Source of the DNA: Pontibaca salina
Lineage (GTDB): Bacteria > Pseudomonadota > Alphaproteobacteria > Rhodobacterales > Rhodobacteraceae
Direction of reading: 5' to 3'
DNA length: 64,000 bases
Assembly: GCF_016307205.1 (NCBI RefSeq)
Contig: NZ_JAEIJD010000002.1
Coordinates: 396,082 to 460,081, forward strand
Part shown: in pieces, positions 18,434 to 27,084 of the stretch
Position numbering within the stretch: the first letter of the stretch is position 1
Layout of the letters: every line of letters starts with the position of its first letter
Notes under the pieces: model-generated
Databases searched by the model: none
Told to the model about the DNA's origin: nothing
What the model saw: the letters and a program-made list of their open reading frames with translations, nothing else
Made by a program: the position numbers and the translations under genes

Positions 18434-18901
18434 TTACGGCGCGCTTTCAGCAGCTTGCCGCAGTTTCGCAACTTCTGATCTCAGCTTCTTCCGGGCTTCG
18501 AAATCCGCGGTGACATCGCGCATGATAGCGGCGATTGCCGTGAGTTCACCGTCAGAATCCATCAACGGTAGGATCGAGAACTGGACCGAGATACGCCGCC
18601 CATCCTTGCGGATCGCTGGCACCGACAGAAGGTCGCCGGCGCCGTATTTTGTTTGGCCGGACTTCATCGTATGTTCGTAGCCCTGCCAATGCCGCGCCCG
18701 AAGATTTTCCGGAACTATGATGTCAAGCGACCGCCCTAGTGCTTCGCTTTCGGTAAAGCCGAAAATTCGTTCCGCCCCTGAATTCCAGAAGCATATCAGC
18801 CCATCAGCATCCGAAACGACCAGTGCATCGGGCAAACGGTGCAATAATGCGCCGGCCAAATCAGCTTCGAAAACAGGCGAACTACTTAGGGTCTTGTCCA
18901 C
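18434..18901 (-). CDS. Stand-alone PAS-domain protein, possible heme PAS
   Basis: This is a 155 aa protein that is almost entirely one PAS domain (about residues 15-130) with a short C-terminal helix (LRSEVAKLRQ). It has no kinase, cyclase or HTH output domain. The GTG start at 18901 has an AAGGA site just upstream; the frame extends to 19012 but that extension lacks a ribosome-binding site. In the F-helix region it carries RARHWQGYEHTMKSG followed by RKDGRR. This resembles the heme-ligand region of FixL (HDGYL..YL.TG..RKDG), so the histidine could bind heme. It might act by associating with other signalling proteins. The ligand and partner are not evident. Confidence 0.78.
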   Translation of the reverse strand: MDKTLSSSPVFEADLAGALLHRLPDALVVSDADGLICFWNSGAERIFGFTESEALGRSLDIIVPENLRARHWQGYEHTMKSGQTKYGAGDLLSVPAIRKDGRRISVQFSILPLMDSDGELTAIAAIMRDVTADFEARKKLRSEVAKLRQAAESAP

Positions 18902-19122
18902 AGAATGTTCCTTCGTCCTTGCTTGAGCTTTCTGCCAGACGCGTTTGGCGTGACGCGAGGGGAACTGCAGCCGCTTCAACATAAAAACCAAAAGAGACAT
19001 TGTAAATGCCAATTAGGGAAAGCTCCGTCGGGCAGGCCTTTACAGACGTCCTGCGGGTCACCGCGGGAACAAGGCAGGTAAACGGCGACATCTATGCCAA
19101 AATGACCGCACCGACGGGCAAT

Positions 19123-20217
19123 TTATTCGGGGGTTAGGCCTTCATCCTCGGACACCGATAGCTCGATTTCGCCAACCTTCTGCAATTGACGTATCGTCGC
19201 GGTGACGGCGGTCATTGCGATTTCAGCGTCCCGCGGATCTATGCGACCCTTGTCGCGGATTTCGTCGCGGAGAGAGTTTGCAAGACGATTTGGCATATTA
19301 TCGAGCAAATACGTTGCTGCTGCTTCGGTCTGATGGTCTTGTGCAGCACCAGCGAGCGCGGTCACCAACTGCGCCTGCTCTACGGCGCGAACCACCTTTG
19401 GTACGTCGCGCGCAGGGATGCGCGACGGAATATGGACGAACGTAAAGATCGCGCGGCGCACAACCTGTGCAAAATCGGCATCGGTTTCGTCGAGCCCGAT
19501 CAACATGTCGTCACGGGTCGCCGCCGGGGATTGATTAAGGATCTCGCCAACCCGTTCGCCAGCGTCATGCTCAAAAGCAAGGGGCGGCTTTAAGTCCAGT
19601 TGGCTGGCCAGCGACAGGCCGATGCGGTCGACCGCTGCGGGGGTTACCGCGCCGGTTTGCGAGATTGCATAAGTAATCCGCCGCGCCAGCGGGCCGGGCA
19701 GGGTGCCAAGCAATTCGGCCGCCTTGCCGGTTTCCAGCTTGGAAAGCAGGACGGCAGCGACCTCGATGCTTTCGCTCTCGGCCATTGCTTTAAGATCTTT
19801 CACTGGTCGGGTTCGTAACCGTGTCCATGGGTCGCCCGCCTGCCGCACGCCAGCCTCTCTGCGCAGACGATCGGCAGTCTGGGCGCTGATCTGGCCATCC
19901 AGCGCTGTCAGGGCCTCTGCCAGACCGTGAGGGAAGGCCAAGCCGACACTGTCCAGCGCGTCGGCAAATTCAAGGATTACGGAGGCCAGCGTGACCCGAT
20001 CCACAAGCCCCATTTGCCCCATCTGCTGGGTCAGGCGCATCTGGAGATCTTCGGGCAGTTCCTCCAGTGGCAGATCGGCCCCTTCGTTCAGAAGCAAACG
20101 CACGACGATAGCCGCTTTTTCAGTGGCATCCAACGCGCGCGGCACCTGTCTTTCTGGCGTGCTTTCGGGCCGCATCTCAGTTAGCGGCACCTGTTTCATG
20201 GCGGTCTCGTCCTGCAT
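19123..20217 (-). CDS. fliG: Orphan FliG-like flagellar motor switch protein
   Basis: FliG forms the rotor ring that couples stator ion flow to flagellar rotation. The 364 aa protein begins with FliG_N-like helices (ATEKAAIVVRLLLNEG) and ends with a clear FliG C-terminal domain. Its IPARDVPKVVRAVEQ, LVTALAGA and LLDNMPNRLANSLRDEI stretches match the torque-helix region, where an arginine and an acidic pair (here R and D-E) contact the stator. No other flagellar gene is in the window. The EHPQ-type middle motif is not obvious, so the protein is divergent. It may serve the main flagellum as a lone gene outside the flagellar cluster, or be a specialised paralogue. Confidence 0.8.
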   Translation of the reverse strand: MQDETAMKQVPLTEMRPESTPERQVPRALDATEKAAIVVRLLLNEGADLPLEELPEDLQMRLTQQMGQMGLVDRVTLASVILEFADALDSVGLAFPHGLAEALTALDGQISAQTADRLRREAGVRQAGDPWTRLRTRPVKDLKAMAESESIEVAAVLLSKLETGKAAELLGTLPGPLARRITYAISQTGAVTPAAVDRIGLSLASQLDLKPPLAFEHDAGERVGEILNQSPAATRDDMLIGLDETDADFAQVVRRAIFTFVHIPSRIPARDVPKVVRAVEQAQLVTALAGAAQDHQTEAAATYLLDNMPNRLANSLRDEIRDKGRIDPRDAEIAMTAVTATIRQLQKVGEIELSVSEDEGLTPE

Positions 20218-20277
20218 CGCTATGCCTCATCCTCCCAATTCATCAAGGGATTGGCAGCAGCTTAGACAGGTAGATAT

Positions 20278-20310
20278 AAAAAAACCCTTAGCCACCTCTG
20301 GCGCAAGGGT
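20278..20310 (-). terminator. Rho-independent terminator of ssrA
   Basis: Read leftward, an ACCCTT..GCC / GGC..AAGGGT stem closes a six-base loop and is followed by seven T residues. It lies about 135 bases after the tmRNA tag stop codon and points the same way, so it probably ends the ssrA transcript. It could also insulate fliG. Confidence 0.85.
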
Positions 20311-20369
20311 CGCGACAGCCAATTTGACTGCAGACGATCGGATATGGCGTAAGGACTAGAAAGTGCAGG

Positions 20370-20675
20370 CTTCTGTTGCCAGGTGCCTGCGAACCCCGCC
20401 TTACGCGGCTAGGCGCAAGGGCTTAAGTTTCGGTCTGGTTACTGCTTACGCAGCAACGGCAACCGGAGCACGATTGTCATTTGCAATTGTACTTTTTTCG
20501 CCGATAACGGTGGCAGACCGCCGAGACAAAGCAAACCCCTTTAGACGTTCGTCGATCCTGTTTCGGCCCCATGTCCGCCAAATGAACGGTATTTGGTGGA
20601 GCCGCCGGGTACCGCCCCCGGGTCCGATCCGCTTATTACGAGCGCGTTTATGTCCATAGTCCCGAAGGACAATTC
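20370..20675 (-). ncRNA. ssrA: Transfer-messenger RNA, circularly permuted two-piece form
   Basis: tmRNA rescues stalled ribosomes and adds a degradation tag. Read leftward, the acceptor half comes first. It ends with a T-stem of CCGGG/CCCGG (7-base loop), an acceptor strand CGGCTCC and ACCA at 20597-20594. After a 23-base spacer the coding half begins at 20570 with GGGGCCGAAACAGGATCGAC, whose first seven bases pair with the acceptor strand (one G-U). The tag frame resumes at GCA (20484-20482) and encodes ANDNRAPVAVAA, stopping at TAA (20448-20446). This permuted order with a short excised loop is the alphaproteobacterial arrangement. The outer ends of both halves are approximate. Confidence 0.94.
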
Positions 20676-20906
20676 GAATATAGGACAGGTATCTTCGCAT
20701 TTGAAGGGGTATCTTCCCAGAAGCGCGGAAATTCTTCGGCTATGCCGGATAACGCAGAAATCGCTGCATGTCTGCGTCAAGCCGATTTCTATTTGCGGGG
20801 CATTTGCTAAGCTTACCATGAAAAATGCGGCGCCGAATCGGATTGGCACGCCGTCGAAGGCTACTCTGCTGCAACGGATATAGTCCATTTTAAACCAGGA
20901 GGTTGC

Positions 20907-21905
20907 ATGACAAAGTTCAACGCTTTGGTCGTCGACAAAGACGATGATGGTAGAACCAGTGCCGCTGTTAAGAAAATCACTCTTGCCGATCTGCCCAAGG
21001 CGGACGTGACCGTGGCGGTTGAGTATTCCACGATCAACTACAAGGACGGGCTGTGCATCGGGTCCGGCGGCGGTCTTGTACGCAGCTATCCGCACGTTCC
21101 GGGTATCGATTTTGCCGGAACCGTCGAGGCGTCGGAAGACGCGCGTTACAAGCCCGGTGACAAGGTGGTGCTGACCGGCTGGCGGGTGGGTGAGGCGCAT
21201 TGGGGCGGCTATGCCCAAAAGGCGCGGGTGCGCGCCGACTGGCTGGTACCGTTGCCCGACGGGCTGAACACACGGCAGGCGATGGCGGTGGGCACGGCCG
21301 GGCTGACGGCAATGCTGGCAGTCATGGCCTTGGAGGATCAGGGGCTGAAACCCGGCCAAGGGCCGGTTCTGGTGACTGGGGCGGCAGGCGGCGTCGGATC
21401 TGTCGCGACCGCGATTCTGGCGCATTTGGGCCATGAGGTAGCGGCGGTGACCGGACGTCCGGATACCGGCGACTATTTGCGCTCGCTTGGGGCGAGCCGC
21501 CTTGTGCCGCGTCAGGACTTGATCGAGGTGACGCGCAAGCCGCTGGAAGCCGAAACATGGGCAGGATGCATCGATGCGGTGGCCGGCTCCATGCTGGGGC
21601 GGGTGCTGAAGCAAATGAAATACGGTAGTTCGGTTGCAGCTATCGGTCTTGCCGGAGGCGCAGCCCTCGAAGGTGCATTGATCACGCCTTTTATCCTGCG
21701 CGGGGTTAATCTTTTGGGAATCGATTCCGTCATGCAGCCCTATGAAAATCGCCGGCGCGCTTGGGATCGCATTGCCTCGGACCTCCCTCTGGACCGGTTG
21801 GAGACAATGGTGAGGACGGTCAAGCTTGAGGATTTGCCTGCTTTGGGGGCGGATATTCTGAAAGGGCAGGTCAAGGGCCGGATTGTCGTTGATGTTAACG
21901 CTTGA
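20907..21905 (+). CDS. acuI: Acrylyl-CoA reductase (NADPH), AcuI/YhdH family
   Basis: This is a zinc-independent MDR-family oxidoreductase that reduces acryloyl-CoA to propionyl-CoA. It is needed to detoxify acrylate from DMSP breakdown and for 3-hydroxypropionate use. The 332 aa protein has the GroES-like half (about 25-125, INYKDGLCI and HVPGIDFAGTV) and an NADPH-binding Rossmann half with VTGAAGGVGS near residue 157. A strong AGGAGG lies eight bases before the ATG. No DMSP genes (dmdA, ddd, prpE) are nearby, so only the family match supports the substrate assignment. Confidence 0.9.
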   Translation: MTKFNALVVDKDDDGRTSAAVKKITLADLPKADVTVAVEYSTINYKDGLCIGSGGGLVRSYPHVPGIDFAGTVEASEDARYKPGDKVVLTGWRVGEAHWGGYAQKARVRADWLVPLPDGLNTRQAMAVGTAGLTAMLAVMALEDQGLKPGQGPVLVTGAAGGVGSVATAILAHLGHEVAAVTGRPDTGDYLRSLGASRLVPRQDLIEVTRKPLEAETWAGCIDAVAGSMLGRVLKQMKYGSSVAAIGLAGGAALEGALITPFILRGVNLLGIDSVMQPYENRRRAWDRIASDLPLDRLETMVRTVKLEDLPALGADILKGQVKGRIVVDVNA

Positions 21906-22100
21906 ACGGCGCTCTGGCCCCATTGGAGCCAGGCGGTGACACCGATATTTATCTGCCATTTGTCGAGTCAACATCGAAATAATGGCTAAAGGGTTTTGTT
22001 CATGCGTCTTTTCGCGCTAGGGTTTGAGGCAGAGCCAATGCCCAATGGGCAATAAGCCCGCAGGACAACCCGCAGGACAAACAGGACAAGGAGACAAAGC

Positions 22101-22520
22101 GTGTTTACCAAAATTATGGTGCCCGTCGATCTCCCGCATGCCGCGCGACTTGAACGTGCGTTGCAAGTGGCCGCAGATCTCGCCGGGCTTTATCAGGCTG
22201 AAGTCTGTTATGTCGCGGTCACTGCGTCCACACCTGGGCCGAAGGGGCGCAACCCTGAAGAGTTTGCCAAAAGTCTTGAGAGTTTCGCCAGTTCTCAGGG
22301 GGCAACTCATGGGCACCGCAGCAGTTCTCGCGCGATGGTCAGCACGGATCCCAGTATCGACATGGACGACACGCTGCTGAAAGCCTGTAAGGAAACCGGC
22401 GCTGATCTTGTGGTGATGGCCAGTCACGTGCCGAATGTTGCCGATACGCTGTTTCCCTCGCATGGGGGCAAAATCGCCCGAAAGGCTGGGGTGTCCGTAA
22501 TGGTCGTGCGCGAGGGCTGA
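22101..22520 (+). CDS. Universal stress protein, UspA family
   Basis: This 139 aa cytoplasmic protein starts at GTG with a GGAG site. It opens with the beta-strand IMVPVDLPHAARLERAL and ends with KIARKAGVSVMVVREG, the usual Usp fold borders. The expected ATP-binding G-x2-G-x9-G motif is only partly kept (SHGGKIARKAG), so nucleotide binding is uncertain. It lies 54 bases upstream of a BCCT transporter gene. Usp proteins encoded beside osmolyte transporters, such as TeaD with the ectoine TRAP system, regulate uptake, so the same may hold here. A tandem direct repeat (CCCGCAGGACAA twice) lies at about 22056-22079 in the leader. Confidence 0.88.
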   Translation: MFTKIMVPVDLPHAARLERALQVAADLAGLYQAEVCYVAVTASTPGPKGRNPEEFAKSLESFASSQGATHGHRSSSRAMVSTDPSIDMDDTLLKACKETGADLVVMASHVPNVADTLFPSHGGKIARKAGVSVMVVREG

Positions 22521-22574
22521 CTTGACCTGATGAGCCGGCAAGCCTGGGACGACAATATAAAAAGGGGTGAATTA

Positions 22575-24233
22575 ATGACCGAAGAAACCGCAAGCCAGGG
22601 CATACCCGAACCCGAGGGCGAAGCCGCCGTCATAGAAACCGATTACGATGTCGGTCAGGATAATGTCGAAGGTTCGGTCGGGCCCTTTGGCTTTGATATT
22701 CACAACCCCGTTTTTATGATTTCCGGCCTCACCGTCGCCGGCTTCGTGTTCTATACACTGGCGTTCCATTCCCAGTCCGAGGTGATATTCTCATGGTTGT
22801 TCGACGTAGTAACCAAGGGGTTTGACTGGTTCTTTATTGGGGTGGCCAATATATTTGTGCTGTTCTGCCTGTTCCTCATCGTCTCGCCATGGGGGAAGGT
22901 GCGTCTGGGCGGGTCCGACGCAACACCCGATTATACATATATGGGCTGGTTCTCGATGCTGTTTGCCGCCGGGATGGGGATCGGGCTGATGTTTTTTGGC
23001 GTCTCCGAACCCATGACGCATTTCTCGTCCGCATTCGGCGGGGTGGAAATGGGCGAGGACGGCCTGCGCAGTGATTGGTCACCACTGGGCGGAGCGGCAG
23101 GAAATCAGTACGAGGCCATGCGCCTTGGCATGGCGGCGACGATCTTTCACTGGGGTCTGCACCCTTGGGCGATTTATGCTGTGGTGGCTTTAGCGTTGGC
23201 ATTGTTCAGCTATAACAAGGGCTTGCCGCTGACTATTCGGAGTGCTTTTTATCCGCTTCTGGGAGAGCGCGTCTGGGGTTGGTGGGGCCATGTCATCGAC
23301 ACGCTGGCGGTGTTCGCTACGCTATTTGGGTTGGCAACGTCGTTGGGGTTCGGCGCAACACAGGCAAGTGCGGGCCTAAACGAATTGTTCGGTTTCCCTG
23401 TCGGGGCGGCGACCGAAGTCGTGCTGATCACCGGGATCACCGCCATTGCTCTGGTTTCGGTGCTGCGGGGCCTTGACGGCGGGGTCAAGGTGCTGTCGGA
23501 AATCAACATGGCGTTGGCCTTTTTGCTGCTATTCTTCGTGCTGCTCGTGGGACCGACGCTGGCCTTGCTCAAAGGGTTCGTCGAGAGCATGGGGGCGTAT
23601 TTCCAGTATCTTCCGGCCCTGTCCAACCCGGTGGGGCGCGCTGACACCAACTTCATGCAGGGTTGGACCTCATTCTATTGGGCCTGGTGGATCAGTTGGT
23701 CGCCATTTGTCGGCATGTTTATTGCCCGTGTCAGCCGCGGCCGCACAGTGCGCGAGTTTCTGATCTGTGTCTTGCTGATCCCGTCGCTGGTCTGTGTTTT
23801 GTGGATGAGCATCTTTGGCGGCACCGCGATCAGCCAGGTGATCAATGACGGCTATACGGTCGCGCAGGACGCGGCGCTGGAACTGCAACTGTTCAAGATG
23901 CTGGATATCATGCCCTTGGCGTCAATGACATCACTGGTAGGGATCGTTCTGGTGATGGTGTTTTTCATCACCTCATCCGATTCCGGCAGCCTTGTGATCG
24001 ATACAATTACCGCAGGCGGGAAAGTCGATGCTCCGGTGTCACAACGGGTGTTCTGGTGTGTGCTGGAAGGGGCGGTTGCGATCGTACTGTTGCTGGGCGG
24101 CGGCCTTGGGGCGTTGCAGGCAATGGTGCTCTCGACGGGGCTGCCATTCGCGCTGGTGCTGTTGCTGATGTGCTGGGCAATCTTGCGCGGCTTGATGAAC
24201 GAGCGCCGACAGTTAAAGGCCACTGAGATCTAG
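22575..24233 (+). CDS. BCCT-family betaine/choline/carnitine transporter
   Basis: This 552 aa inner-membrane symporter has about 12 helices. Family marks include GMGIGLMFFGVSEPMTHF and the tryptophan-rich stretch FYWAWWISWSPFVGMFIARV, which lines the trimethylammonium site in BetP-like carriers. The ATG at 22575 has a GGGGTGA site; an upstream start would run through it. The N-terminal acidic tail of about 45 residues is cytoplasmic. The substrate (glycine betaine, choline, carnitine or DMSP) cannot be fixed from the sequence. Co-location with the Usp gene suggests an osmotic-stress role. Confidence 0.92.
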   Translation: MTEETASQGIPEPEGEAAVIETDYDVGQDNVEGSVGPFGFDIHNPVFMISGLTVAGFVFYTLAFHSQSEVIFSWLFDVVTKGFDWFFIGVANIFVLFCLFLIVSPWGKVRLGGSDATPDYTYMGWFSMLFAAGMGIGLMFFGVSEPMTHFSSAFGGVEMGEDGLRSDWSPLGGAAGNQYEAMRLGMAATIFHWGLHPWAIYAVVALALALFSYNKGLPLTIRSAFYPLLGERVWGWWGHVIDTLAVFATLFGLATSLGFGATQASAGLNELFGFPVGAATEVVLITGITAIALVSVLRGLDGGVKVLSEINMALAFLLLFFVLLVGPTLALLKGFVESMGAYFQYLPALSNPVGRADTNFMQGWTSFYWAWWISWSPFVGMFIARVSRGRTVREFLICVLLIPSLVCVLWMSIFGGTAISQVINDGYTVAQDAALELQLFKMLDIMPLASMTSLVGIVLVMVFFITSSDSGSLVIDTITAGGKVDAPVSQRVFWCVLEGAVAIVLLLGGGLGALQAMVLSTGLPFALVLLLMCWAILRGLMNERRQLKATEI

Positions 24234-24244
24234 CCGAGCAACAA

Positions 24245-24275
24245 GGCGCATGCGGGTTTTTGGCCCGCTTGCGCC
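24245..24275 (+). other. Strong hairpin between the BCCT gene and the photolyase gene
   Basis: GGCGCA-T-GCGGG pairs with CCCGC-T-TGCGCC around a seven-base loop, giving eleven base pairs and one T-T mismatch. It begins 12 bases after the BCCT stop. There is no T-run on either side, so it is a poor intrinsic terminator and may protect the mRNA end or assist Rho-dependent ending. Confidence 0.5.
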
Positions 24276-24316
24276 ATCGGTTCGCAACCGGTCGGAAACA
24301 TGGACAAAACTCGGCG

Positions 24317-25741
24317 ATGAACGGTCGAAAAACACCGGTGATCCTGTGGTTCAGGCGCGATTTGCGCCTGTCCGACCATCCGGCACTGCGGGCCGCCTGT
24401 GCGCTTGGTGGACCGATCATCCCGGTTTTTGTTCTCGATGACACATTCAAGACCCTAGGGGCCGCCCCGAAATGGCGGCTGGGGCTTGGGCTTGAGCATT
24501 TCGCGCAGGTACTGGCCAAAAAGGGCAGTCGCCTGATCCTGCGGCGCGGCGCGGCGTTGGACGTGCTGCGGAGCCTGATTGATGAGACCGGTGCCGATGC
24601 GATCTATTGGTCGCGGCTCTATGATCCCGGTAGTGTTGCGCGCGACAGCGCAGTCAAGGCGGCGTTAAAGCAGCAAGGGATCGCGGCACGCAGTTTCGGC
24701 GGCCACCTGCTGTTCGAACCGGGGAGCGTTCAGACCCAATCCGGCACGCATTACAAGGTGTACACACCGTTCTGGAATGCGGTCAAAACCTGCGATGTCG
24801 AGCAACCGTTGGCCGCGCCCGAAGCCGTGCCTGCGCCTGATAAATGGCCTGACAGCGATGATTTGGCCGATTGGCAGATGGGGGCTGGCATGGATCGTGG
24901 AGCGGCCATCATGCGCCCGCATGTGCAACTGGGTGAAGCTGCGGCGCTGGCGCGGTTGGATTACTTCCTTAGCGATATCGTCGCGGGCTATGGCGAGAGC
25001 CGCAATTATCCCGCTCAGGACGGGACGTCGCAGCTTTCTGAGAACCTCGCGCTGGGTGAAATCAGCCCGCACCGTTGCTGGCACGCCGCCGCGCGGGCCC
25101 GGCATGAGGGGGCGCAGGGAGCGCAAATCTGGCAAAAAGAACTGGTCTGGCGCGAATTCGCCTATCACTTGATGCACCATACGCCGCGCCTGCTGAGTGA
25201 GAACTGGAAAGCCGATTGGGATACGTTCCCTTGGAATACCGATAAACGGCTGGCCCCGGTCAAGGCGTGGCAACAGGGACGCACCGGCATGGCTTTTGTC
25301 GACGCCGCCATGCGCGAGATGTATGTCACTGGCCGCATGCACAATCGGGGTCGGATGATTGCCGCAAGCTATCTGACCAAACATCTGCTGTGCCATTGGA
25401 AAATCGGATTGGACTGGTTTGCTGACTGCCTGATCGACTGGGACCCGGCGAACAACGCCTTGGGCTGGCAATGGTCCGCCGGGACCGGGCCGGATGCGAC
25501 CCCTTATTTCCGCGTGTTCAATCCTGAAACGCAACGCGTCAAATTCGATCCCGAGCGCGTCTATGTGAAGACGTGGATTGCCGAAGAGCAGGCAGACCCG
25601 CCACAAACCGCGCTGGATTACTACCGTGCCATCCCGCGCCATTGGCCAATGCACCCGCAGGATACTTATCCCGAACCGATCGTGGGGGCCAAAGACGGGC
25701 GCGGGGCGGCTTTACGCGCCTACGAAGACCGGGATTTCTGA
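24317..25741 (+). CDS. phrB: Deoxyribodipyrimidine photolyase, cryptochrome/photolyase family
   Basis: This enzyme repairs cyclobutane pyrimidine dimers with light. The 474 aa protein has an N-terminal antenna domain (ILWFRRDLRLSDHPAL) and the C-terminal FAD domain. The latter carries the class I signature around GRMHNRGRMIAASYLTKHL and DWDPANNALGWQWSAGTGPD, which includes flavin-contacting residues and tryptophans of the electron-transfer chain. Start at ATG 24317; the frame continues to 24260 without a ribosome-binding site. The length fits class I CPD photolyases (about 470 aa). Confidence 0.94.
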   Translation: MNGRKTPVILWFRRDLRLSDHPALRAACALGGPIIPVFVLDDTFKTLGAAPKWRLGLGLEHFAQVLAKKGSRLILRRGAALDVLRSLIDETGADAIYWSRLYDPGSVARDSAVKAALKQQGIAARSFGGHLLFEPGSVQTQSGTHYKVYTPFWNAVKTCDVEQPLAAPEAVPAPDKWPDSDDLADWQMGAGMDRGAAIMRPHVQLGEAAALARLDYFLSDIVAGYGESRNYPAQDGTSQLSENLALGEISPHRCWHAAARARHEGAQGAQIWQKELVWREFAYHLMHHTPRLLSENWKADWDTFPWNTDKRLAPVKAWQQGRTGMAFVDAAMREMYVTGRMHNRGRMIAASYLTKHLLCHWKIGLDWFADCLIDWDPANNALGWQWSAGTGPDATPYFRVFNPETQRVKFDPERVYVKTWIAEEQADPPQTALDYYRAIPRHWPMHPQDTYPEPIVGAKDGRGAALRAYEDRDF

Positions 25742-25910
25742 GTGTCTTCCGAATGATGACTTGCATGGGTGATGTCGTTACGGTTTGACTGCGGCAATTT
25801 ATTGTTCAAATGGTTCATGTTGCGGCGCTGGAGATCGGCACGTTCTGGCGGAACTGGCAAGACAATACCTCAAGCCCCGATGGCGCTGACGGACGAAAAG
25901 GGAACTATCT

Positions 25911-27032
25911 GTGGGTGACATTTTTCTATACGGCACCATGCGCCACTTGGCCCTGTTGGAATTGGTTCTGGATCGCCCCCGCGCTAGCATTGACTTAATC
26001 GACGCCGAGCTGCCCAACCATGCAATATATAGGGGGGGTGAACTCGCGTCGCCCGTTCTCAGCGAAGAAGCCGGACAGCGGGCACGGGGCTTGCTTTTGC
26101 GCAACCTCAGCGCTGACGATCTAGCACGGCTGCGGTTTTATTACAGCGTGTACCAGCATGAACCGAGCACTCTCGCGGTGGAAACGGATAGCGGCCAGCG
26201 CGTGGGGGCCGATATTTTCCGCGCCGCACCAGATAACTGCCAGATGGATGAGCCCTGGTCTCTGGATGATTGGCTGCGCGACTGGGGCGACCTGACCCTT
26301 CGGGTGGCGGAGGAGATCATGGGCCAATTTGGCAGGCTTGACGCGGGCGAGGTGGCGGCTCTGGTTCCTCCCATGCGCCGCCGTGCCGATTCCTATTTGG
26401 CGGCGCAATACCGTGAATTCGCATCCGATCAGGCTGTTGCGCGCAATGTCGAGGTGATTTCTGAAAGTCAGCCCTATACAGGGTTTCTGGCAATTCAGAA
26501 AAAAGATCTCAGGTTCCGTCGCCATGATGGCACGATGAGCGAGGTTCACACCCGCGAGGCGCTTATGACATCGCGGGCGGTGGTGGTGCTGCCTTACGAT
26601 CCCGTCCGCGACGCGGTGTTGCTGATTCAGCAGTTCCGCGCGCCGCTATACATCAACGGCGATCCGGCGCCCTGGGTCTGGGAGCCGGTGGCGGGCCAGA
26701 TCGACCCCGGCGAAAGCCCGCAAACCACCGCCCATCGAGAGGCGATGGAGGAGGCCGGGGTGACCCTGCGTGCGCTCGAACCGGCGGGGCAGGTCTATTC
26801 CAGCACCGGCAGTTCCACCGAGTTCGTGTATCTGTTCATTGGTCTGGCTGATTTGTCCGTGCGCCCCGAAGGCGGCGGTCTTGACTGTGAAGGTGAGGAT
26901 ATCCTGACCCGCATCCTGTCCTTTGAAGAATTGATCGCAGGGGTCGACGCACAACACTTCTGTGACTTGCCATTGGTTACCACCGCGCTCTGGCTGGCGC
27001 GCCATCGTGATCGATTGCGTCAGATCGCTTGA
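25911..27032 (+). CDS. Fusion of a gamma-glutamylcyclotransferase-like domain and a Nudix hydrolase
   Basis: The 373 aa protein joins two domains. The N-terminal part (about 1-110) starts with DIFLYGTMRHLALLELVL, the YGT-L phosphate loop of AIG2/GGCT-like folds. The C-terminal part (about 205-373) is an ADP-ribose-pyrophosphatase-type Nudix domain with a complete Nudix box at residues 262-284 (GQIDPGESP...REAMEEAGV). The middle (110-200) is helical. The start is GTG at 25911 with only a weak GGGA site. The Nudix half should hydrolyse ADP-ribose or a similar nucleoside diphosphate. The GGCT half may act on a gamma-glutamylamine, but its catalytic glutamate is not certain. Confidence 0.88.
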   Translation: MGDIFLYGTMRHLALLELVLDRPRASIDLIDAELPNHAIYRGGELASPVLSEEAGQRARGLLLRNLSADDLARLRFYYSVYQHEPSTLAVETDSGQRVGADIFRAAPDNCQMDEPWSLDDWLRDWGDLTLRVAEEIMGQFGRLDAGEVAALVPPMRRRADSYLAAQYREFASDQAVARNVEVISESQPYTGFLAIQKKDLRFRRHDGTMSEVHTREALMTSRAVVVLPYDPVRDAVLLIQQFRAPLYINGDPAPWVWEPVAGQIDPGESPQTTAHREAMEEAGVTLRALEPAGQVYSSTGSSTEFVYLFIGLADLSVRPEGGGLDCEGEDILTRILSFEELIAGVDAQHFCDLPLVTTALWLARHRDRLRQIA

Positions 27033-27084
27033 GATTGCGCGTACAGGCAGCTACATCGGAATCGAATAGCAGATAGAGGGTATC

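Noticed and set aside
20752..20780. Promoter for ssrA with TTGACG as -35
   Set aside because: A TTGACG is present leftward at 20780-20775, but no fitting -10 box lies 16-18 bases downstream, so I did not call it.
20541..21974. Long leftward frame of 477 codons over acuI and ssrA
   Set aside because: It is antisense to a clear acuI gene, runs into the tmRNA, has no ribosome site and gives a Gln/His/Arg-rich shadow translation.
22056..22079. Tandem 12-base direct repeat as a possible CRISPR or iteron
   Set aside because: Only two adjacent copies without spacers; too short for an array or an origin.
24245..24275. Hairpin after the BCCT gene called as an intrinsic terminator
   Set aside because: The stem is strong but lacks a T-run on either strand, so it is listed only as a structure.
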